Assembly: GCA_043818215.1 (NCBI GenBank)
Contig: JBDRGC010000379.1
Span: 1 to 13,425, forward strand
Source: JBDRGC01 sp043818215
GTDB lineage: Bacteria; Chloroflexota; Anaerolineae; Anaerolineales; UBA11858
DNA: 13,425 nt
Direction: 5' to 3'
Shown here: piece after piece, positions 1-8,127 of the stretch
Layout: each line of letters begins with the position of its first letter
How positions within the stretch are numbered: the first letter of the stretch is position 1
The notes under the pieces: generated by a model
The model's input: only the letters and a program-made list of their open reading frames with translations
Database searches by the model: none
Told to the model about the DNA's origin: nothing
Made by a program: the position numbers and the translations under genes

Positions 1-70
1 GCGCTTGATATTGATTGGCAAGGGAAACTGCTGTGGGGCAAATGCACAAACAGGGTAAGAATACCAGTAC

Positions 71-117
71 TTATCCCCCATTGACCTGGTACTCAGGTTA
101 TAGGGATAATCTGAGTA
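71..117. repeat. Nested inverted repeats over a promoter
   Basis: Two overlapping inverted repeats are visible. TTATCCC (71-77) pairs with GGGATAA (103-109), with an inner ACCT/AGGT pair at 84-87 and 95-98. TACTCAG (90-96) pairs with CTGAGTA (111-117) across 14 nt. They are mutually exclusive as hairpins and both overlap the predicted -10 box. They could be operator half-sites or alternative leader structures. This is inference only. The heptamer TACTCAG also equals the inner part of the terminal repeat of the MITE-like elements further along, which may be coincidence. Confidence 0.35.
81..110 (+). promoter_or_regulatory. Predicted sigma70-type promoter for the MBL-cNBD gene
   Basis: TTGACC at 81-86 and GATAAT at 105-110 each match the -35 and -10 consensus in five of six positions, with an 18-nt spacer. 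Transcription would begin near 117, giving a leader of about 155 nt before the start codon at 272. No other convincing gene occupies 1-271. A frame open from position 1 to a stop at 82-84 could be the tail of an upstream gene but is too short to judge. Confidence 0.4.
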
Positions 118-271
118 TAGGATTGCGTGTATCTGCTCTGAAAATAGAGGGCAGAAGGCTATTTTCATTCCTGGTGGTTCATGACAATTTCTCGAACAGT
201 GAGGGCAACTTCCGAAGTCTTGTTCCCCAAATAATCGCCAGGGAAGCATCGCGCGGCTAAAGGGATCTAGT

Positions 272-2491
272 ATGGACAATGATGATAATTTATCACATCT
301 ACGCGTTCGCAAACTGCAAAACAACACCTGGATTGTAAAAACACGCGCAGGAGATGTGCTGGTCAATTGCCCCCCTGAGACCTTGAAGTTTTTATTGGCA
401 AGCGGGTTGCCTGTTCCGAAGATTATCCTGCTGCCTCCAGATATGCCTATTGGTCAACAGCTGGGGTCAAGTGGTTTTGTACACCGGGGCATCAACTACG
501 CCAGTGTAGAATTTTTGCTCTATACTAATTATTTTGTGAACGGGGGACAAAGAACACGATTGATCACCGTTACACCTAATCAAGCACAACGGCTGCATCA
601 AATTTTACAGGAGACTATTGTCGGGCCAGCAGATTCCACGGAGTATTATCCCCATCCGTGGGTGCAACGGGAATGCAGGTTATTATCTTATCACCCTCCA
701 CTTGGCAGATCCATCGAGGTTGACGATTTGGCCGAAATCATTGAGCTGGAAACCGGAGGGGGCGAACTGGGTCAGGGGATCAGTATCTCGCTAGACGGAG
801 ATCAATACAGGTTCTCCGAAGACGGGGTAGAGATTGCGTCGGTATCGACTGCAATCGATGCATCTGCGATGCCGCTGATCCTGGCTCCCCCTCAACCCGT
901 TCTGAGGCAGGAGATCACTCTGCAATTCATTGGCGGCAGCGATGGATATGATCCCGAAGGAATCACGACCTGTTTTCTGGCTTATTTCGGCTCAACAGGG
1001 GAAGATAGAGTCATTCTCTTCGACGCGGCAGCCTACTTGCGGGTGCGGTTGGGCAACCTGGGGATATCGCCCGCGCAAATCTCTGAAGTGGTGATCAGCC
1101 ATCTCCACGAGGATCATATCTCCGGGCTGCCGGAGTTGCTTTTAGGGAGACACCGCGTCCGATTGATCACATCCAAGATTATATACCGCAGCCTGCTGCG
1201 GGTTCTAAGTGCCATGTTAGCCGTACCAGAAAATGAAATTGCGGTTCTGTTCGATTACTTTCCTCTCCAACCGGGTCAACCCCTTCTGCTAGAGGGGAAA
1301 ACATTCGAAGCCACGTACGCAATTCACACTATCCCTACATTGGCTGTGCGAGTCAATGGTCTCTGTTATTCCGGGGATATGCGCTACGATGAAGAATGGT
1401 TCACCCAACTCGAGGCTGATGGCATCCTCAGCCAGACCAGGAGATTGGAGATCATCCAATTTGCCGAAGGAGCACGTATCCTGGTTCAGGACGCGGGTGG
1501 AGGCCCCATACACACAACCCTGACTCCCGAGGTGCTTTCATCATTAGCCGCGAAGAGCAAACATGTTATTCTAACGCATGCTCCCAAAAGCCACCATAAG
1601 TTGCCTGCGACTCTCCAAGATTGGCAGAATGTGGAATTTGCCATAGATGGGTACGTAGCTGCCGTTGGAAAAGTACTGCACCAAAATCATGAAATCGAAA
1701 AACTAGAGACCATTTCAGCCTGTCCTTTATATGCACGGCTATCGATTTCCGGGAGAGCAGCACTCGCCCAACAAGTGGAGCTAGGAACCTGGGAGCCTGG
1801 AGAAGGCATACTGCAAGAGGGCGAAACTTCTGACGGACGAGCCTATATTGTCCACAAAGGACTTGTAAAAACATGGGTGGGCGAAAAACTCGTTCAAGTT
1901 CTGGGACGAGGAAACAGCATAGGTGAACGCGGCGCTCTCACATTGGAACCCCGCGTAGCCTCGATTGTGGCATCCGGTCAAACTCAAATGCTGATTCTCG
2001 ACCCCGATGTTTTTCAATCGGTAGCCAGCAGACTAGGGCTTAGCGCAGTATACAAACGCGTCGAATGGCTCTGGCGGCATCCCATATTCAAGCACTTGCC
2101 CTGGGCCACATTGCTTGATCTGGCGCTCGATTTCCAACCCCTCCACCTGCCAACCGGGAGACTGCTCTTCGATTATGGCAAACCTGGTAATGAATGCTAT
2201 TTGCTTATCTCTGGAGCAATCACACTACTCACTAGAGATTTCGAGCCAGTGGGAACATTCGATAAAACTGGCGAATTCTTTGGCGGGCGGGCGGTTCTTT
2301 TTGGGACGCCGCGGAACACTTACGCCTGCGTTTCTCAAGAATCCGAAATCTGGGCGCTGCCGGCCCCAGCCTTGCAGCGTCTCCATTTGCTTTATCCAAG
2401 TGTGATTTTACATCTAAGGGCGGTAGAAAGCAGAAGACACGGTCATGCCCCACTCATCAGCGCGTTGGAAATTGATCCTGCCAACGATTGA
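272..2491 (+). CDS. Metallo-beta-lactamase-fold protein with two cNMP-binding-like domains
   Basis: Predicted cytoplasmic protein of 739 residues; no signal peptide or membrane segment is seen. Residues ~215-465 form a metallo-beta-lactamase (MBL) fold. The HxHxDH motif is HLHEDH at 277-282, with H352, D369 in SGD, D407 and H435 in LTHAP as further likely metal ligands. Residues ~15-120 read like a second MBL fold without the metal motif: LVNCPPETLKFLLASGLP is followed by LLPPDM where THxHxDH would be. Residues ~480-590 and ~605-715 are two cNMP-binding-like domains. The first keeps the phosphate-cassette features (GE at 551-552, PR at 560-561). The second keeps PR (680-681) but has GG instead of GE, so it may not bind. 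The start at 272 is favoured by AGGGA six bases upstream. The substrate is unknown; a hydrolase regulated by a cyclic nucleotide is plausible but inferred. It converges with the histidine kinase gene. Confidence 0.85.
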   Translation: MDNDDNLSHLRVRKLQNNTWIVKTRAGDVLVNCPPETLKFLLASGLPVPKIILLPPDMPIGQQLGSSGFVHRGINYASVEFLLYTNYFVNGGQRTRLITVTPNQAQRLHQILQETIVGPADSTEYYPHPWVQRECRLLSYHPPLGRSIEVDDLAEIIELETGGGELGQGISISLDGDQYRFSEDGVEIASVSTAIDASAMPLILAPPQPVLRQEITLQFIGGSDGYDPEGITTCFLAYFGSTGEDRVILFDAAAYLRVRLGNLGISPAQISEVVISHLHEDHISGLPELLLGRHRVRLITSKIIYRSLLRVLSAMLAVPENEIAVLFDYFPLQPGQPLLLEGKTFEATYAIHTIPTLAVRVNGLCYSGDMRYDEEWFTQLEADGILSQTRRLEIIQFAEGARILVQDAGGGPIHTTLTPEVLSSLAAKSKHVILTHAPKSHHKLPATLQDWQNVEFAIDGYVAAVGKVLHQNHEIEKLETISACPLYARLSISGRAALAQQVELGTWEPGEGILQEGETSDGRAYIVHKGLVKTWVGEKLVQVLGRGNSIGERGALTLEPRVASIVASGQTQMLILDPDVFQSVASRLGLSAVYKRVEWLWRHPIFKHLPWATLLDLALDFQPLHLPTGRLLFDYGKPGNECYLLISGAITLLTRDFEPVGTFDKTGEFFGGRAVLFGTPRNTYACVSQESEIWALPAPALQRLHLLYPSVILHLRAVESRRHGHAPLISALEIDPAND

Positions 2492-2510
2492 TTTGTATCT
2501 TAGAGTTGTT

Positions 2511-2661
2511 ATAACTACTCAGCCATCGTAGGAATAGAACGCGGATAACGCGGATTGAGCGGATTTACGCGGATTAAAAACAAAAAAATCCGTGCAAATC
2601 CGTTGAATCCGCAAAATCCGTGTTCTATTTTTGTGCATTTGGCTATAGCCTGAGTAGTTAC
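2511..2661. mobile_element. MITE-like palindromic element with 8-bp target duplication
   Basis: A 151-bp non-coding element. The ends are ATAACTACTCAG (2511-2522) and CTGAGTAGTTAC (2650-2661), inverted repeats matching in 11 of 12 positions. The direct repeat GAGTTGTT flanks it on both sides (2503-2510 and 2662-2669), as expected for an 8-bp target duplication. Inside is a second palindrome with 43-nt arms (2533-2575 and 2587-2629, 35 of 43 matching, most mismatches G-U compatible), made of a ~9-nt motif containing CGGAT repeated four times per arm. It carries no transposase, so it would be mobilised in trans. An 8-bp duplication with GTA-type ends resembles IS66-family behaviour, but that assignment is a guess. 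It lies just after the stop codon of the MBL gene. Confidence 0.75.
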
Positions 2662-2689
2662 GAGTTGTTCATCAATAGATGGGGAAAGA

Positions 2690-2730
2690 GGGGGCTGCGA
2701 AATGAGCCTGCGTCGCATTTCGCAGCCCCC
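2690..2730 (-). terminator. Probable intrinsic terminator of the histidine kinase gene
   Basis: Perfect 14-bp inverted repeat: GGGGGCTGCGAAAT at 2690-2703 and its complement at 2717-2730, with a 13-nt loop. On the minus strand it begins 6 nt after the kinase stop codon. It is followed by CTCTTTCCCC, a weak T-containing tract. Position and stem strength favour a terminator. On the plus strand there is no T tract. Confidence 0.55.
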
Positions 2731-2736
2731 CACCCC

Positions 2737-5700
2737 TTAATCCAGAATGCTGCCCACCGGCAGAGTGAAGGCAAACACACTTCCACCTTCAGGGGGAGAT
2801 TCCACCCGAATATTTCCTCCGTGAGCTTCAACGGCCAATCGACAAAACGCAAGCCCCAACCCTGAGCCGCGACGTCGACCGCGCTGTCCGGGCACTTGCG
2901 AGAAACGTTCGAATATCTTCTCCTGGTACTCCGCTGGACTCCCAGGGCCTGTATCTTCAATGCGAACTGAGATCATCTCATCTGATAACAGAGATGCCGA
3001 AACACGCACTTGCCCTCCCTCAGGAGTAAATTTCACTGCGTTATCCAGTAGATTCATTATCACGCGGATAATTTTGTCCTGATCGGCAATCAGGATGGGG
3101 AGATCTGAGGGAATCTCATTGAGTATGCTAATTCCATATTTGTTAGCCATCAAAGTGAAATCCCCAAGAAGGTCAGCAGTCGCAGACGACAATTTCATAG
3201 GCGCCAATTTAAGATCCATACGCCCCGATTGAAGGCGGGCGATCTCAAGCAATGCCTCGATCAAATCAATCACACGCTGTGCCCCGCGTTGAGCTACTCG
3301 CAGAGAATGGCCTACAAAATCATTTCGATCTTCACTGGAAAAAGCTTCTTCAATCAAATCCAATGCGCCAATAACAGCGCTCATGGGAGAGCTTAAATCG
3401 TGGACTAGTGTTTCTGTGATAATTTCACGAGTCTGGCTGATCTCGTATTCTTCGGTTTCGTCCCGCAACACGATCATCCACCCAAGTACGCGGCCATCCT
3501 GCCCCAAGACCGGAGAGGTTTCACGTGCCAAAACTCGCAGCACGGAGGTCGAATCTGGCACCTGGAATTTGGTCTTGTCGGCACTCGGAACCTGACCGCT
3601 GCCAAGCTCGTCCAGAATGAGCGCTAATTCATGACGAGTATAACCAAGCACTTGCATCACCCGCTCCGGTAGATCGGAAAGCTGAGTTTCCAAAAGCTGA
3701 TCCAGAGGAACCCCAGAAAATGTATAAATGGGTTCGTTGACCAACATGATTTGCCCATGAGTATTGACCATCAGAATGCCTTCCCCCACCGAATTGATTA
3801 TCGCTGATAACCGATCGCGCCCATGGGTTGCATCAGAGAAAAGATATGCATTTTGAAGTGAGATCGCAGACTGATTGGCCAATTGCACAACTAGAGATTG
3901 TTCACTCTCGTCGAAGGCGTTCAACTCTGAGCTTTCCAGCGTGATAACTCCCAAGACTTTATTCTCGTGGATTATCGGAACACTCAATTGTGAACGGGAT
4001 TCACCATTACGGATGTCGATAAAGTCTGGGTCAACGCTAACATCGTCGACATTCACGGTTTGCCTGGTAAGCACAACGCGTCCTGCGATTCCATGGTCTG
4101 CCGGAAACGTATCCATTATTGTTTGGTAGCCTCGACTGGCCTTCACTTCCAATACATTGGTATCAGGATGGTAAAGGACAAACTCACCACAAATTGAATG
4201 AGTAAATTCGAGAGCATAATCCAGTATCAATCCGAAAAGCTGATCGGAATGAGTAGCTGCCGATAGTTCGCGCCCTACTGCCTCGAGGATCGCCAATTGC
4301 TGGACCCGGCGCGATAGCTGTGCATCTGTAACTTCGTGCAGGCGCGCATTCGATACAGCTAACGCGGCCTGTGATGCGAAGGTTTGCAGCAGTTCGATTT
4401 CTTCACGGTGGAATACATGAGGATCGTCGAAAAATACCGAAAGGAAACCTATCTGCCCATCGGGTGTAATCAGGGGGAAATCAGCAAATGCCCGAATGCC
4501 ATCCGCCCGGAAAAGCTGGACTAGCTCTACCGAAAGGGAAGATATCTGGATATTAGGAATGATCACAGGCTGTCCGGTGCGCAGGCAGCGGGTGCGTTTA
4601 CTACGGGCAATCGAGAATTTTTGGTGGCGGTGCGAGAATCCTTCTGTCAGTCCATGAGCATACGCCAGCCAAACCTCATCTTCCCCCGGATTCAACAAAA
4701 AGACTGCGCTGCGCTGACCACCACCAACCAGAGATACTGAACCACACACCTGCGCCAACACTTCTTGAGGGTTTAGGCTAGCCGTTATTGCCCCGGTAAG
4801 CCGATTCAAGGTTTCTAGCTGAGTAGTGCGATGCTGCGCTTGCTCGAAGAGCAAGGCATTATCTATCACCACACTCACCTGCCCGGAGAGAATGGTCAAC
4901 AAGTCAATGTCTTCTGGTGTAAATTCCACGCCCGTAGTAAGTTCACTGACCGCCAAACAACCAATCGCGCGTTCCGAGACGATAAGAGGCACCCCCAGCC
5001 AGGATGCCGGCGTTTCTTCACTGGGGGGCAATCCTACGGGGTTGGGGCCGGCCTGGGTGTGAGGGGTCAACAAGAGCGGCTTACGCTCCCAGATAACGCG
5101 ATCCGTCAAGCGGTCAGCCATCGGGCGGCGTTCCCAATTTTGGCGTTCACCGGATTTGACAGCCAATGGATACCACAGTTCTTCTGTATCCCGGTCGTAC
5201 AGAGCAACGTAAAAATTATCCACGCCCAGCAACTGGGTGACTTGTTGCTGAATAACCAGGAGCAGATCTTTCAAGTCGAGCGTCGAGCGCAGTGTCTGGC
5301 TAATAAAATTGAGTGTGGAAAGTTCCCGGACCCGCCGCTCATGGGCAGACCGCGCGGTGCTCATGCTAGACATCAACACTGCAATGATAGCCAGCAGCCC
5401 CCCCATAGCAGTTATTGCTCTGGCCCCAATAAAAGGGGATACTTCGATGGACAAAAACACCAAAGGCAATGGAAGAAATTCGACAATCGCCAACGAGACA
5501 AGGTCGCGTTGCAATATATCATAGGTTTGCCGGCGGCGGCGAAGAGAGAACCCCAACATAAACAGCACTCCATGCAGCCCCGCAAATGCCAGCGCAGGAA
5601 CTAAGGCCACTGTCCAAACTTGTTTGATGGCCTGAGGGTCAGCGGCGATGCCATCTACCCAACCTAAAATTGGCAAAACAATGAGTAAAGGAATTATATT

Positions 5701-6072
5701 CAATCCAACAGAGAAGCCGGTATCCAGCCACCACGCTCCAGTCAGCAACGGTTTTCGAGACCGGTTTTCCGAATGGAGTTGGCGGTTGAGATTCCCCAAG
5801 AGCAGCCCAAATGCCACCGCCCACGCTACAGTTACCGGCCCATACAACAATCCACCCCCAAGCGTGACGACCTGGACAAGTGTGATCTCGCTCGACAACA
5901 GGTCTAATGGGAAATTGGCCAAGAAGGCCACAAAGAACACAATGAAAAGCGCGACCCACGGAGTGGTTTTGGCTGCGGGAAATAAAGCTGTGCTTACAAA
6001 TAGGGAAGCCAAACCCAGGACTGCAATCAGCAGGCGGTAATAGTAGTTTTTGGTTGGGGGGGTTGGTTTCAT
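2737..6072 (-). CDS. Membrane multi-GAF/PAS sensor histidine kinase
   Basis: 1111 residues. Residues 11-238 are hydrophobic with about seven membrane segments (roughly 11-31, 37-55, 67-91, 118-140, 151-173, 190-212, 218-238), a sensor membrane module I cannot name. Three GAF domains follow (~255-410, ~420-575, ~590-745), then a PAS domain (~752-875). The HisKA dimerisation helix has the phospho-acceptor H891 in LVHDLSSP. The HATPase domain shows the N box (MNLLDNAVKF, 1006-1015), G1 (EDTGPGS, 1039-1045; Ser where Ile is usual), F box (IFERFSQV) and G2 (GSGLGLAF, from 1069). All catalytic motifs look intact. It should autophosphorylate and pass phosphate to a response regulator, but no regulator gene lies beside it, so the partner is elsewhere. 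No Shine-Dalgarno sequence precedes the ATG. The TPR gene lies 121 bp upstream on the same strand, so co-transcription is possible. The signal is unknown. Confidence 0.92.
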   Translation of the reverse strand: MKPTPPTKNYYYRLLIAVLGLASLFVSTALFPAAKTTPWVALFIVFFVAFLANFPLDLLSSEITLVQVVTLGGGLLYGPVTVAWAVAFGLLLGNLNRQLHSENRSRKPLLTGAWWLDTGFSVGLNIIPLLIVLPILGWVDGIAADPQAIKQVWTVALVPALAFAGLHGVLFMLGFSLRRRRQTYDILQRDLVSLAIVEFLPLPLVFLSIEVSPFIGARAITAMGGLLAIIAVLMSSMSTARSAHERRVRELSTLNFISQTLRSTLDLKDLLLVIQQQVTQLLGVDNFYVALYDRDTEELWYPLAVKSGERQNWERRPMADRLTDRVIWERKPLLLTPHTQAGPNPVGLPPSEETPASWLGVPLIVSERAIGCLAVSELTTGVEFTPEDIDLLTILSGQVSVVIDNALLFEQAQHRTTQLETLNRLTGAITASLNPQEVLAQVCGSVSLVGGGQRSAVFLLNPGEDEVWLAYAHGLTEGFSHRHQKFSIARSKRTRCLRTGQPVIIPNIQISSLSVELVQLFRADGIRAFADFPLITPDGQIGFLSVFFDDPHVFHREEIELLQTFASQAALAVSNARLHEVTDAQLSRRVQQLAILEAVGRELSAATHSDQLFGLILDYALEFTHSICGEFVLYHPDTNVLEVKASRGYQTIMDTFPADHGIAGRVVLTRQTVNVDDVSVDPDFIDIRNGESRSQLSVPIIHENKVLGVITLESSELNAFDESEQSLVVQLANQSAISLQNAYLFSDATHGRDRLSAIINSVGEGILMVNTHGQIMLVNEPIYTFSGVPLDQLLETQLSDLPERVMQVLGYTRHELALILDELGSGQVPSADKTKFQVPDSTSVLRVLARETSPVLGQDGRVLGWMIVLRDETEEYEISQTREIITETLVHDLSSPMSAVIGALDLIEEAFSSEDRNDFVGHSLRVAQRGAQRVIDLIEALLEIARLQSGRMDLKLAPMKLSSATADLLGDFTLMANKYGISILNEIPSDLPILIADQDKIIRVIMNLLDNAVKFTPEGGQVRVSASLLSDEMISVRIEDTGPGSPAEYQEKIFERFSQVPGQRGRRRGSGLGLAFCRLAVEAHGGNIRVESPPEGGSVFAFTLPVGSILD

Positions 6073-6146
6073 TCTATGTATTTGTCCACAAACAACTTCC
6101 CGGGTGTACTCGTGTACCCCTCGTTGGCACAGAACGTTGGGGGATG

Positions 6147-6172
6147 CGTTCCCACACCGGAGCGTGGGAACG
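6147..6172. repeat. REP-like hairpin between TPR and kinase genes
   Basis: CGTTCCCAC (6147-6155) and GTGGGAACG (6164-6172) form a perfect 9-bp stem with an 8-nt loop (ACCGGAGC). Stems of this GTTCCCAC/GTGGGAAC type are familiar to me as dispersed intergenic repeats in many bacteria (recollection, unchecked). It has no T tract on either strand, so it is a poor terminator but could stabilise or stall a transcript. The rest of 6073-6193 holds only a weak stem at 6101-6119 (GTAC/GTAC) and no gene. Confidence 0.6.
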
Positions 6173-6193
6173 ATAAGACTTGTTTTTGGATGA

Positions 6194-8062
6194 TTATGAG
6201 GATGCGGTGACCGTGGGGGAACGCGTAGGCGTGGGGGTTTTGGTGGGAGTGGAAGTGGGAGTCAGTGTTGGTGTGGGGGTTTTAGTGGGAGTGGAAGTGG
6301 GAGTCAACATTGGGGTGGGGGTTTTGGTGGGTGTGGAAGTGGGAGTCAATGTTGGGGTGGGGGTTTCCGTTGGGGGGGCCAGGTAGGCCTCCGCTGCGGT
6401 AATCCACTCCGGGGGAACCACACCCTCCGGCAAATCCAGCAGGGCCAGCCAGGCCTCCCTAGCCGAGTCAAACCGCTCCAGCGCATCCGCCGTCAGAGCC
6501 TTGTAGTAGTAAATAATGGCTAATTGCTTATCCGACGTCGCCAAAGCTCCAATGGCATCTATCTGGCTATAGGCTTCACTGTAACGCTCATCGGCCCACA
6601 GAGCTATGCCAAATTCCAGATTGAAGTCGAATGTATCTGGCGACAAGTTGCGGGCAATGTAAAGGTCGTTGACGGCCTGATTGGTGTCATCCAAAGCCAG
6701 AGAGGTCATGCCGTGATAGTAATAGGCAATCGCCAACTCGTCGTCCAAATCCACGGCCTGATCTAGTGCTTCCAGGGCGGCATCATAATCTTCCCCAATG
6801 CCATAGTAGGCACCTCCCAACAAAGCAAAATATATGGCCTCCTCATCTTGGTACAGCCCATAGGTCTGGATATAGCCGAGAGCGTCTTCAGGCATATCGT
6901 TTGCCAGATAGGCCTGCCCAAGTGTCAGGTAAGCCGGCAGCAAGGTGATGTCCCGGTTATGAGCCTCGAGAGCATCCTCAAGAGCGGCCTCGTGCTGGCC
7001 CAAAACAAGCAGCACTCTGGAGCGCAACAGGTAAAACTGCGGATCATTTACCAGAAAATCTTCAGCAGCAGTCAGGTCTTCTAAGGCTGCCTCAGGATCA
7101 TCGTGTGACACAAAGTAGGCCGCCCGTTCCAGGTATGCCTCACCAAACTCGGGATCGCTCTCGATGGCCCGGTCAAGGTCTGCGCTTATATCCGCCCTGG
7201 AATTCATAGCCAGGCTGGTGCGGGCGCGCCCCAGATAAGCCGGAGCGAAATTGGGGTCAAGATCGAGTGCGTCGTCATAAAATGGAATAGCTTGCTCATA
7301 CTCCTCGAGTAAGCGGTGAGCCTCCCCCACATAGTAGTGCGTATCGGCCGACTCTGGCTCCGCGCTGAGAGCCTGCCGCATGAAGGTCAGCATATCTTCG
7401 TAATCTCCGCGCTGGTAGGCGCGTATCCCGACACGATAGGCCTCGATGCGTGGGTGCGGCGTGTCGACATACGGTGGAGCGGGTGTGTAGGTGGCATCCA
7501 ACAGCATCCATAGCGGTTGGGGAGCATCAGAAGTAGGAGTGGGCGTGCGTACAAGGGGGGTGCTGGTGAGGGTCTCGGTGGGTGTCGGCGTCCAGGAGAT
7601 AGGCGTGATCGTCAGGCGTGACCCAAACAAGGAACCCCGCGTGCCAAAAACCCCCAATAAGATCAAACCGATCACCAGGATACCCGTTCCTGCAAACACT
7701 AACACTCGCAAAACCGGGTTGGCAAGCACTTTTTGGAATCCGCGCAGAGGTTCCGCGTCGGCGTCAATTTCCACTTCCCAGGTTCGCCGGATAGGAGGCA
7801 CAGGGGTAATGTCATCGGGAGGCAAAGCTCCGAGCAATACTAACCCCCGTCGGGCGGCGCTATTCTCGGGATCAAGGCGCAGCACGGTCTGAAGACAATA
7901 GATGCGCTCCTTGGACGAATCTACGAGTGAACTCATCCATAGCCAATATTCAGGATTGGCTTTATCGGTACGCAGTAAACGCGCCAAAAGGTCGCGCGCC
8001 CGTCCGTGCTGGCCCTTAGTGATAGCATCAGTCGCTTCGTGAAACATTCCAGATTTACTCAT
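6194..8062 (-). CDS. Membrane-anchored TPR protein with Thr/Pro-rich tail
   Basis: 622 residues from the ATG at 8062, chosen because GAGGAAAG lies just upstream; an in-frame ATG at 8107 lacks this and would place the start inside the divergent promoter. Residues 1-~85 form a cytoplasmic TPR-like helical module ending in LRLDPENSAARRGL. A single membrane segment spans ~117-138. It is followed by a Thr/Pro linker (~150-180). About ten TPR repeats (~203-560) with recurring LxxxPxxxxAYxxxA patterns should lie outside the membrane. The last 60 residues are almost pure Thr/Pro/Ser with a 14-residue repeat. No catalytic motif is seen; the role is probably a protein-binding scaffold at the envelope. 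It is divergent from the LysM lipoprotein gene, which has a similar Thr/Pro linker, hinting at related surface functions. The kinase gene follows on the same strand. Confidence 0.85.
   Translation of the reverse strand: MSKSGMFHEATDAITKGQHGRARDLLARLLRTDKANPEYWLWMSSLVDSSKERIYCLQTVLRLDPENSAARRGLVLLGALPPDDITPVPPIRRTWEVEIDADAEPLRGFQKVLANPVLRVLVFAGTGILVIGLILLGVFGTRGSLFGSRLTITPISWTPTPTETLTSTPLVRTPTPTSDAPQPLWMLLDATYTPAPPYVDTPHPRIEAYRVGIRAYQRGDYEDMLTFMRQALSAEPESADTHYYVGEAHRLLEEYEQAIPFYDDALDLDPNFAPAYLGRARTSLAMNSRADISADLDRAIESDPEFGEAYLERAAYFVSHDDPEAALEDLTAAEDFLVNDPQFYLLRSRVLLVLGQHEAALEDALEAHNRDITLLPAYLTLGQAYLANDMPEDALGYIQTYGLYQDEEAIYFALLGGAYYGIGEDYDAALEALDQAVDLDDELAIAYYYHGMTSLALDDTNQAVNDLYIARNLSPDTFDFNLEFGIALWADERYSEAYSQIDAIGALATSDKQLAIIYYYKALTADALERFDSAREAWLALLDLPEGVVPPEWITAAEAYLAPPTETPTPTLTPTSTPTKTPTPMLTPTSTPTKTPTPTLTPTSTPTKTPTPTRSPTVTASS
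6231..6367. repeat. 42-bp minisatellite encoding the Thr/Pro tail
   Basis: Three full 42-bp copies begin at 6231, 6273 and 6315, and a partial copy begins at 6357. Each starts GTGGGGGTTTT on the plus strand, except the last, which diverges after GTGGGGGTTT. On the coding (minus) strand each encodes 14 residues such as TLTPTSTPTKTPTP. The copies differ at only a few bases, so the tract is probably length-variable by slippage or recombination, always in frame. Confidence 0.85.
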
Positions 8063-8085
8063 TGCTTTCCTCGATAAGAGTCTAG

Positions 8086-8114
8086 CACATGCTTGTTCAA
8101 CAGACAAGTGAGTG
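8086..8114. promoter_or_regulatory. Candidate operator in the divergent promoter
   Basis: An interrupted palindrome, CAC-N3-CTTGT-N7-ACAAG-N3-GTG, lies at 8086-8114. It covers the predicted -35 box of the LysM gene and ends directly against its -10 box. It also sits in the upstream region of the oppositely oriented TPR gene, so one bound protein could affect both genes. Half-sites are short and no regulator gene is adjacent. Confidence 0.3.
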
Positions 8115-8120
8115 TATAAT
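8093..8120 (+). promoter_or_regulatory. Predicted sigma70-type promoter, probably leaderless transcript
   Basis: TTGTTC at 8093-8098 and a perfect TATAAT at 8115-8120 are separated by 16 nt. Usual spacing would start transcription around 8126-8128, which coincides with the ATG at 8128. No Shine-Dalgarno sequence is present before that ATG. The combination predicts a leaderless mRNA. Confidence 0.5.
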
Positions 8121-8127
8121 TCATCTC

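Noticed and set aside
15..260. Open frame of 81 codons before the MBL gene
   Set aside because: No domain, odd composition, no Shine-Dalgarno, and it overlaps the best promoter and its inverted repeats; more likely leader DNA.
4818..4828. CTGAGTAGT, similar to the MITE terminal repeat, inside the kinase gene
   Set aside because: Only 9 bases match, no partner repeat or duplication nearby, and the kinase frame is intact; chance match.
4831..5604. 257-codon open frame on the plus strand
   Set aside because: Lies entirely inside the histidine kinase gene, antisense, with low-complexity Gln/Arg-rich translation; a shadow of the real gene.
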